Shown: positions 55,926 through 64,000 of the stretch, piece after piece | Layout: each line of letters begins with the position of its first letter | Position numbering within the stretch: position 1 is the stretch's first letter | Assembly: GCF_047511655.1 (NCBI RefSeq) | Contig: NC_133402.1 | Location: 58,904,951-58,968,950 of the forward strand | Direction: 5' to 3' | Source: Castor canadensis | Taxonomy: Eukaryota > Chordata > Mammalia > Rodentia > Castoridae | Length of the DNA: 64,000 nucleotides | Translations under genes and position numbers: made by a program | The notes under the pieces: generated by a model | The model's input: the letters and a program-made list of their open reading frames with translations, nothing else | The model's database searches: none | What the model was told of the DNA's origin: nothing

Positions 55926-56660
55926 TGCCAGCAAATTTGTCTTTTGACACCTGCACCTAATCTTGAATAATCAGCAAATTGACATTGAGATTTTGCAAAA
56001 CAACTAGCCTGACTTTAAAAAATATGACAGTCACGAAATACAGTGACAGACTGCAAAAGATAAAAAAATTAAAGAAGATACCTAGTGTTTTCCTGTATGA
56101 CGTGCCAGTCAAGATGTCATTCATGTAGAAGACAGCCAGCAGATGTTCTCAACCATGAAAAGATCTCCAGGAGACAATACCATGGACCTTTCTTTAAAAA
56201 ATGACTTTTGACAGCATAATACAGCCAGATAAGAGTTAAATAAAACCAAGAGACTCTCAGGAGGAAGAACTGTGTAGAAAAGATGGTTGATTAAAAACAG
56301 AGCAAAGAGCTCGGAATGTTGTAGAGTACTTAATACACAGTAGCTCAGGAAGGCCTAAGATAGGCTGGCACTGAGCGGAATCCATGAAGTAAGGTAGTGG
56401 GCTATGGGAATAGATACCAGAAACAATGTTCAAGTTGGTTTATAAATGAAGTGTTATGCACATCAGGAAAATCATTCATCCTTGCTATCTTTCTTACAAT
56501 GGAGCTAAGTGGTTCTGGCATCTTCCACCACCTGATGGCAGCACACTGTACAGGAAAACTGAGACTGTTAACAGAGTTGTAAAGAGAGAACATCAAAGAC
56601 GAGAATCCTGTTGTCTCTGATCTCTGATTCTTAAACTTACTGGATATTTTGTTGAAATTT

Positions 56661-56664
<4 letters not shown>

Positions 56665-56701
<37 letters not shown>

Positions 56702-56725
56702 GACTGGGGTTTGAACTCTTTTTTT
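56665..56725 (+). repeat. (GT)n microsatellite with SINE stub
   Basis: GT run to 56702 followed by 'gactggggtttgaactc', the end of a reverse ID unit. Confidence 0.75.
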
Positions 56726-56809
56726 ATAGGTTTTTATGACTTCTAAATTCTGTGTTGTAAATGGTAAAAAGATCTGACTTACTTTGCCTCACTTGTGCTT
56801 CTCCAAATG

Positions 56810-57066
56810 ACCTCAGTCCTGGTGAGGTTCCACTTCTGTGTGTTCCCCTGTCCCCCACCCTCTCACCTGGCAACTTACATTTTAACCAGCTGTGCATTTG
56901 CCTCTCTTTTACCTCTTGCCTGAAAGCCCTGTGAGAACAGGGAATATATCCATCTTGTTCGTAACTGCAGTTCCACTCCTAGCCAGTGCACAGTGCCTGG
57001 CACATAGCAGATACCTAGTATTTGAACATATATTATAAAACATATATATTCAAATGAATGAAGTTC
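56810..57066 (+). mobile_element. L2 LINE relic
   Basis: 'gccctgtgagaacagggaatatatcc' and 'cacagtgcctggcacatagcagatacc...caaatgaatgaag'. Confidence 0.7.
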
Positions 57067-57720
57067 TAGGAATCGATAAAAATCTCTAAATAAATTCCTT
57101 TTTTGTTATTAAAGAAAAAGCAATTGCTTAATCCATAATGGCTCAATGTTCTAGACTTAAATTCTTCATTCTGTATGTCCTAAGAACGAACAACAGTACT
57201 GTCTTCATAGTCACAGCACAGTTATCAAAACGGAGATGAACAATTGTACTCATCTACAGGCCTTATTCAAGTTTTGTCAATTTTACCATTGATGACCTTT
57301 ACAGCAAAAGAAAAACACTTTTTTCCTGTCCAAGATTTAACAACAAATTGCATTTAAAGGAATTACTTTAGCTTCCTTTAATCTGGAACGATTGTTCAGT
57401 TTCCTCACCTTTCATGACAGTTTTGAAGGATAAAAGTGTGCTGTTTTGTAGACTGCCCCTCCATCAGGGTTTGTCTTATGGCTCTACATAACTGCACACA
57501 TGTATTTTCCCAGGAATACCACAGAGGTGATGTCTCTCTCGGTGTATATTAAAGTATCCATACCATTACTGGTGATATTAAGAGAACTACTTGAATAAAG
57601 TGATTCACAATTATTAATATCTTGTGAGGAGATACTTTAAGACTTTTATCCTGACTGGCATCCACTGATGATTCTTGCCTGAAACAATTGTAATTCATAT
57701 TGTTGTCAAGTGGTGATTTT

Positions 57721-57932
57721 TTTCTTCCTCCTCCCCTTCCTTGCACTCTCTCTCCTTCCTCTCCTTCTCTCTTCCTTCCTTCCTTCCTTTCTTTCCTCCC
57801 TTCTTCCTTTCTTTTTTCTTTTTTTGATAGGGTCTCACTATTGTAGCCCAGGCTGGCCTCAAATCTCCATCCTCTTGCCTCAGCCTCCTCCTGAGTGCTG
57901 GGATTATACTTGTGCACCACCAGACCTGATTT
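57721..57932 (-). repeat. B1-type SINE with CT-rich (minus: GA-rich) tail, exact 13-bp duplication
   Basis: 'aagtggtgatttt' at 57708-57720 and 57933-57945 bounds the insertion; the tail has grown into a CTTC/CTTT tract (57721-57820). Confidence 0.9.
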
Positions 57933-58002
57933 AAGTGGTGATTTTCTAATTCCATCATTTCTTCTACATTTATAAGTTTGAATATTGTCACAGTAGTAAT
58001 TC

Positions 58003-58130
58003 GGGGTTTTTTTTCTTTATTTTTTGGATATAGTCTCATGTTTTTTGCCTGGGGCCAGTCTCAGACTGCAATTCTCCTACCTACGCCTCTGCATAGCTGA
58101 GATTATGGGTGTGAGCCACCATGCCCAGAC
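58003..58130 (-). repeat. B1-type SINE monomer
   Basis: Bounded by 'agtaattc' at 57995-58002 and 58131-58138. Confidence 0.85.
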
Positions 58131-58782
58131 AGTAATTCAGTTTTTAAAAGACAGTTTTCTTTTCTTTTTTTAACTGTGTTTTCCAATAAAATACTTTTAT
58201 AAAACACTTCACTACTTCTGCTTTGAGCATATATACATGTGTTAAACTCTCTATGCACCTGAAGAGTTCCTGATGCATTATTTCTCACTGCAAAGCCCTT
58301 GTAGACTTTCCTGAATTGGCTAGTTGCTCAGGCATTTGCTTAGTGCCCCATGTGGGAGAGTCCTACCAGGTTCCAGAGGACTGTGGGACTCTGAAAAGGA
58401 GTCCCTCAGAAAAGAGGTACCCAAAGTAATGCAACCTCTTATTCTCCAAGCAACCTTAGGGAAATTCTTGGGCTGTCTCACTTCTAACCCTGCCTGCTGA
58501 GAGCAGGGACCACATCTCCATTCGCTCCATGGTGGAGCCCCATTTCAGTGCACATGCAAACCTGCAGATGGTGTCTGATGGACAGCACTGGACCCCTCCG
58601 TGCCACTGCCAGTCCATTTTCTCTTTCTTCTTTAAAGAGTCTCTTCAGTTTTCAAATCTTTTAAAAGATGCTTCAAAATCCATTTGGTGACCATTCGTTA
58701 TGTGATTTACACCTATCTCTCCACAGTTTAAACTTTTCTGGTTTTGCATAGGCATCTTTCTACTTATAAAAATATAGCTTTG

Positions 58783-58966
58783 GCTGGCTGCCGGTGACTC
58801 CTGTAATCCTAGCTACTCAGAAGGCAGAGATGAGAAGGATTGCGGTTCAAAACCAGCCTGGACAAATAGTTCGCGAGACCCTATCTCAGAAAAAACCCAT
58901 CACAAAAAAGGACTGGTGGAGTGCCTGAGGTGTAGGTCGTTAGTTCAAACCCCAGTACCACAAAAA
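58783..58966 (+). repeat. Dimeric B1/ID SINE
   Basis: Right unit lacks much of its box region; flanks 'aaaaatatagctttgg' and 'aaaaatatggctttg'. Confidence 0.85.
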
Positions 58967-59349
58967 AAAATATGGCTTTGAACATGGAAATGTCACAACT
59001 AAACCCCCTATATAACTGCTTATAAAAATATGGCTTTGTTATTCATCCTGAGTAGTTCTAGGTAACTACTTACAAATACTCTTCATATTTCTTTCTGGTT
59101 ACTTACTTCCCATTCTACCCTTCTATTTTTCTTCATCAAGCTCACATTTAGTCTTCATTATTTTTTCCAGACATTATATTGCTCTAAGACAGGGAGACAT
59201 TTCATTCCTTTGGCAGGAAATTCAGTGTGGGTGTTTCCCTCTTCAGTGCAGTGCCAAATTTAACTGCTTTGTTGTTACATGGAGGCAGAATCAAAATTTC
59301 TTCTTACTTCTCAGTTCTACTCTTACTTTAGACTCAAATTATTCCTAAG

Positions 59350-59435
59350 GGCTAGAGGTGTGGTTCAAATGGTAGAGCACCTGCCTAGCAAATGTGAAGC
59401 CCTGAGTTCAAATCCCAGTACCACCAAAAAATACA
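59350..59435 (+). repeat. ID-like SINE
   Basis: Near-consensus right unit 'ggtgtggttcaaatggtagagcacctgcctagcaa'. Confidence 0.85.
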
Positions 59436-59439
59436 TTAG

Positions 59440-60020
59440 GTTATTTAGCAGCAAAAGTTGAACTAGAAACAAGATTTCTGATCCTAAGCTTAGAATTTTG
59501 CTATTCAGTGCTTCTGTCCTGTAAAATGCCATGTCAGTATTGTGAACATAAAAAAGGAAAGCCTGGGTAGCCTCATGTCACATTTCCTACCATAGCTACC
59601 TGCCTCCCCATTTCAGCCATAGCTGTAGCAGCAGTTCTGTGTGTGCTTAGATTCATGCTCCTTGTATCCTCTTGCAAGAGCAAGCCTATAGATTCTGTCT
59701 TCATTTGCTAAGGTAAGGTATCTCCCTCTGTTCTGTGCTTAAATACAGTCCAGGAGGGTCAGGAGTTAACATCCTCGGGGAAGTCATCAACCAATAGAGT
59801 AATGGACAAATAACTCCAGCCTGACAAATGGACAGTCTAAGGGGGCATTGTGTGCATTTCTCAGAGGTGCTTGAGGAGAAACAATGGCCTCAATAATGGA
59901 TCCTTATGTTGACTTTTCCTTCTTTTTCTTCTCACTCTTTCTGACCCATCAATTCAGTTCCCTGGAAACACTTCCCAAATAAACTGTCTACACCCACATC
60001 TTTGTCCCAGGCTCAAACTC
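59440..60020. other. Unassigned sequence
   Basis: Nothing recognised between DBR1 and ARMC8 here. Confidence 0.4.
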
Positions 60021-60029
60021 TGTCAAAAA

Positions 60030-60960
60030 TTTATTCAACAAACATTTAATAAATGACTATGCTAAGCACTGATATAAAAGACTAGATGAAATATTCCAGT
60101 GCCTCCAACAAAATAGCTACCAAAAATCCTGTCCATTTGCAATATATTGTTAGAGGTGCTACATTAAAGGCAAAAATAAACTGATGCATAAAGACATTGG
60201 GAGAGGGGTCGTCTAACTCATACTTGGGGGAGGGGCATCCCGAAGGATGTATTTCTTGAATTAAAGGATGAAATATAGATGGTATATGGGTATCACGATG
60301 TACAATTATACATACAATTTGACAACTAAAAATTCAATTGATTCCTTCATATGCTATATGCCAGAGTTAAGCTCTGGTTGTAGTATGTGGTATATGATAT
60401 GATTTTGTTATTACATTGATGGACACTTAAACTTTTTTTGTAGTTATGAATGTGATTGTGCATTAAGAATAAAAATAAGGAGAACAAATTGAATTCACAG
60501 ATTACTATGGTTTAGGAAGAGGCTATTTTTTTTAATGAGTTGAAATTGGCTTTAAGGACAAATATTGAGTGAATAATTTGTGGTTACAGATTGGCAAAGA
60601 CTGTGTAGGTAGTGTGTAGATGATAAAAGTTTGGGAAGTAGTGGTCTAGCAGAGGATTTTCTAAAATAAAATTCCTGCCTTCCAGGAACTCATCATTTTA
60701 TGAAAATAGACCCATAAACAAGAGTGATAAATGCTACAATGAATTTAGAAACCAAGTACAGGGGAGGATGAACAATCAGCGAGTGGTAAAGGGAAGGAAA
60801 AGCTTTCTACTACAAGACCACTTGGAAGGCTTTTGCTGTAGTCTAGGGGAGAGGTAATAGCCTGAATAAGGGATTTGGCTCCAGAAAGCAGAGTGTTTTA
60901 GTCTGAATATGCAGATATTTGACTCATTTTCCCCCCATTTGATTCAGAGGCTGGAGAAAT
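60030..60960 (-). mobile_element. L2 LINE relic, discontinuous
   Basis: 'tattcaacaaacatttaataaatgac' at the left, then after unrelated sequence 'ccttccaggaactcatcatttt...cataaacaag' and 'gtctaggggagaggtaatagcctgaataag' at 60680-60880. Confidence 0.5.
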
Positions 60961-60964
60961 GCTA

Positions 60965-61175
60965 TCTATCACATATACTGTGGAATGCTTTCTACCTTAC
61001 AAGCATGTTCTAAGTGCTTCATGTTTATTGGCTCCTCTATTCTCGTTATAACCCTACAGGAGAGAAAACTGAAATACAAAGAGGAATCTGTCGAAGGTAA
61101 TGCAGCTGATAACTGAAGCAGCAAGGATTCAGCACCACGCATTGAGGCCATAGAGCACCCATTCCTGACTATGCC
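60965..61175 (-). repeat. MIR SINE relic
   Basis: 'ttataaccctacaggagagaaaactgaaatacaaagagg' and 'gcaaggattcagcacc' follow reverse MIR order; lies about 300 bp upstream of the ARMC8 island. Confidence 0.7.
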
Positions 61176-61439
61176 AGAATAAGTGGGTCGGGCGGGCACA
61201 CAGTGCTAAAGCAGGTCACAGACTTCAGCGCTGGATCATTCTTATTGGTGGCAGAAGACCTGGTTTTGAAATCAGTTTCTCCACCTATAAAACGGAAATA
61301 CTTATGACGCTAGGAGTTTAACGTAAAGAGAGAGTGAAATCTTGAATGTGAAAGTGAACTTCAAACTATGTAGGCGGCTCCACCTACTAGTTTTTCGGAA
61401 CACGAATAGGTGAACCCATAAACTGCAATTTATCAGTCT

Positions 61440-62310
61440 GGACAGCTTGCAGCTCCAGAGCGAGGCCCCGCCCCCAGGCCCCGCCCGCCGCGAGCGGCAG
61501 GTGGGGCCGGCAGCGCTTTGCGCATGCGGAAGCCGCTGCCAGTGCCCACCTCTGACCCAAGCCGAGAGTAGCTGCTGTTTCCGAGAGGACGATTCGTAGC
61601 GGGCATTTGGCGCCGTTGTCTTTTGCTCGGCCTTTGGCCTGCCCCTCCGATACTGGAGCGGCGTCCAGAGCGTGGCCGGCTCTGATTTACCTGCTTGACT
61701 TTCTTCAGAGGCTCCTGCTGTTGGCCTAATAGGCGGCTGTCGAAAGTGCCGGCCCCCGCGCCGGCGCCGGCAGCAGCCGGGTGGGAAGGCTCAAGATGGC
61801 GTGCCTGCTGGAGACCCCAATCCGCATGAGCGTCCTCTCGGTGAGTGACCGGCCGGAGTCCCGGCCCGGCTCGCAGCATTTCCCTAAGCACCGTGAACTT
61901 CTTGGTCACCGCTCCCTGCGGTGGCCTCCGGCTCAGCCATGGGCAGAGGGGTGAGGCAGGGTGGACCGCGGGGTGGACGCGACCCCGGCGACTCCAGCTC
62001 GGGGAGCTCCCATCGGTGCGGGTTCACAGGACGGCGTCCGGCAGGCGGGGTGGCTGGGTTCCGGGCAGCGGGCCCGGCGGCGCGGCTCGGGCTTGGCCAA
62101 GGGGTTCCCCGAGCCTTGCTCCAGCAATGTCGCCTCTCCCCGGCCAAGCGCGCTCTCCTGGGAGGTTCTGTGCTTGTCGCCGGCCTGGGAACGAGCGCCC
62201 ACTCAGGTCCCCTGGGCTTTGGCGACAAGAGGCGCAGGCTCCTGATCCCCCCACGGCCTCCGAGCTGCCGGGCCAGGTCTGTTGTCTTTACCGCGTCCCA
62301 GCGCCTTGCT
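61440..62310 (+). promoter_or_regulatory. ARMC8 promoter CpG island
   Basis: Dense in CpG and G+C compared with flanking DNA. It contains an NRF1-type site TGCGCATGCG at 61519-61528 and the YY1-type CAAGATGGCG at 61792-61801 covering the start codon. No TATA box seen. The island runs through exon 1 into the first part of intron 1. Confidence 0.8.
61796..61840 (+). CDS. ARMC8: ARMC8 first coding exon (partial gene)
   Basis: Reads MACLLETPIRMSVLS, identical to the human ARMC8 N-terminus as I recall it, then a donor tcg|gtgagt at a codon boundary. ARMC8 is an armadillo-repeat subunit of the CTLH E3 ubiquitin ligase, the vertebrate counterpart of the yeast GID complex. The next exon (EVTASSRHYVD...) is not in the window, so the rest of the gene lies past 64000. 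The ATG sits inside CAAGATGGCG, a YY1-type element typical of housekeeping genes. Confidence 0.92.
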
Positions 62311-62932
62311 TCGTGGCAGTGGGCTTCGGTGCTTCTTGCACTGAGCTGCAACTCTTGCTAGTGTACGTGCTTATTTAAACCCTTTTTCTTCGGAGTCTAA
62401 AGGAACTCTGTGTTCCTTGTGCTTGGTATTCCGAGCCCAAAAAAAGAAAAAATGGAGGAGGAGAAAAATAAAGAGAAAGGACCAGGTCCCCCCCATGATT
62501 GGAAGAAGGGATCGTGTTGTTATGCCAAGAAGTAATACCTGTTTGGTTTTTTTTTTTTTTTAAAGTTAAAAAAGCAGCAAAACACGGAGACGACGTTCAC
62601 CTTTCACTGTGTTGCCCTTGAAAGAACAGGACCAGCAATTAAAGTTGCTGGGAGATAACTTCGGAGGGTTTTACAGCAGTTTTTAGCTGTCGGACTCAAA
62701 ATGGTCAGTTCACCCAACGGTTCGTGTGCTGTTGCTGGAAATAAGAGCAAGCAGGCAGACTGAGCAGGATTCCACACAGTGGAAGGCAGGCTGATGCCCA
62801 GAGTAGTTGGAGTAGGGATGACGGGGCAGGTTCTTAGAGTCTTCTTGCCCCAGCAGGTGTCTTGTCCGCATCTGCCACAAACACACGCACCAGTCTGAAA
62901 GTGTATGTCTCAACTGTTCTCAATTGCCTTTT

Positions 62933-63192
62933 TTTTTTTTTTTTTCTGGACTGGGTTTTAAAGCCTACCACTGGTGCCACGCCCCCAACCCTGTTTTACT
63001 TTACCTGTTTTTTTGGATAGGGTCTTGTGTTTGTGCCTGAGGTCCACTTCAGATGGAGGGGGATCCTCCTGCCTATGCTTTCTGCCTGGCTGGGTTCATA
63101 GGTTGGCACCAGCATGCTCAGCTTATTATCCATTGTGATGGGTTCTCACTAACTTTTTGCCCCAGCTGGCCTCAAACCACAATCCTCTGGTC
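62933..63192 (-). repeat. Three-unit SINE with exact 15-bp duplication, ARMC8 intron 1
   Basis: 'tctcaattgcctttt' at 62918-62932 and 63193-63207. Inside, in reverse, a decayed ID part and two B1-like parts. Confidence 0.85.
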
Positions 63193-63794
63193 TCTCAATT
63201 GCCTTTTAATTATGTCATCTAGATTTCAGTCCTTCCTCAGTCCACCCAAAGCTTCTTTACTTTTTGACCACTATCAACTTGGTGGTCAAGTTTAAAAGTT
63301 AAAATTGATATTAAATTTTTTCATTTGTTTCACCCCAAAAGTTTCTGGAAGAGTATTTCTGCTTTCAGTTAGAATTTACTTTAACCCTAGTCTCATTGGG
63401 AAGTTTTCACACTTCCAAAGTCTAGCTTGTCAGTTCTTCAGTCCTAGGGCTTTGGGAAATCAGAGCTTTGGATAAATGATTAAAATTGTCTAAACTCACG
63501 ATTTTACTAATTTGAAGTGAAGCCTGCACCTGTCAAACCTAGGGCACCACTTTTTATGTTAATCAGAAATTATCTTGAATGATGATCCCTTTAACAAGCT
63601 ACCATGGATACTTTAGAGAATGCAAGGATTATATCAAAAGTGCTCTCAAGGTGCTCATCGTCTGATAAACATAAGTTGGCTAAGGGGGAAATCAGATTGT
63701 TTTAAATGATGTCCATGGAAAGCCCATTATACCTTCTCCCAATTTCACTTGCTTCCTTCACTTTAACTGCCTAATTCACCCATTGCCAGTCGTT

Positions 63795-63920
63795 TTTATT
63801 TATTTACTTATTTTTTTGTGACAGGGTCTCTTTATGTAGCCCAGATAGACCTCAGTCTCAAATTCCTCCTGCCTCTGCTTCCCAAGTACTGGGATTGCAA
63901 ACTTGCTCAGTTTCGTCTGG
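63795..63920 (-). repeat. B1-type SINE monomer, ARMC8 intron 1
   Basis: 'gacagggtctctttatgtagcccagatag...caagtactgggattgcaaac'. Confidence 0.8.
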
Positions 63921-64000
63921 CTGCGATGCCAGTCTTGATTTTTCTCTTACATCTAATCTCAAGTCTTAAATTGTGTGGATGTCACTCAACCCATCACTTC

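Larger units (their letters stand above)
61841..64000 (+). other. ARMC8 intron 1 (5' part)
   Basis: Begins gtgagt. After the CpG island it holds A/T-rich unique sequence and two minus-strand SINE insertions (62933-63192 and about 63795-63920). No second exon found. Confidence 0.8.

Noticed and set aside
61845-62378. Open frames of 90-177 codons on both strands after ARMC8 exon 1
   Set aside because: GC-rich intron 1 of ARMC8 downstream of a good donor; no match and overlapping on both strands.

Overview
This window looks like a mammalian nuclear chromosome segment from a rodent of the beaver/kangaroo-rat group (Castorimorpha), with beaver as my best guess. Two things point there. The host genes are close to their human counterparts. 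The dominant SINE is a dimer of a B1-like (7SL-derived) left part and an ID-like tRNA right part (box around 'ggtagagcacctgcctagcaag', then 'gagttcaaaccccagtaccacc' and an A-tail). MIR, L2, L1M and MaLR fossils are typical mammalian background.

Genes, left to right. (i) 1-7.1 kb: a CpG island at about 6.48-7.11 kb that I assign tentatively, by gene order only, to the 5' end of DZIP1L (minus strand), so 1-6.5 kb would be its first intron. No DZIP1L coding exon is visible. (ii) 14.5-21.4 kb: A4GNT (minus), the complete coding region in two exons, 341 codons. (iii) 41.5-51.6 kb: DBR1 (minus), all eight coding exons, 543 codons, every junction GT-AG and the frame closing exactly. (iv) 61.8 kb to the end: ARMC8 (plus), promoter CpG island, first coding exon (15 codons) and the start of intron 1. 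From memory, the order DZIP1L - A4GNT - DBR1 - ARMC8, with the first three on one strand and ARMC8 opposite, is that of human 3q22, which supports all four calls. The genes are not known to act in one pathway: A4GNT is a Golgi glycosyltransferase for gastric mucin, DBR1 opens intron lariats in the nucleus, and ARMC8 is a CTLH (GID-type) E3 ligase subunit.

Everything else is intronic or intergenic DNA full of mobile-element remains: more than 40 SINE copies, MIR and L2 relics, several L1 fragments, one Tigger-like DNA transposon, about eight MaLR/ERVL-type LTR fossils, and one ERVL internal fossil at 27.85-29.15 kb. Nested insertions are common, best seen at 7.6-9.25 kb, 13.25-13.95 kb, 28-29 kb and 30.6-32.4 kb. 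Simple repeats include a roughly 300-bp GGAA/GAAA tract beside the first CpG island, a ten-copy 19-bp minisatellite with alternating variants at 34.95-35.14 kb, and an AT palindrome at 36.1 kb.

I found no new gene system. The points most worth a second look are the regulatory sites at the DBR1 and ARMC8 promoters, the alternating minisatellite, the L1 3' end lying antisense in a DBR1 intron, the L2 relic abutting a DBR1 splice donor, and an unexplained repeat-poor block at 22.4-23.4 kb.
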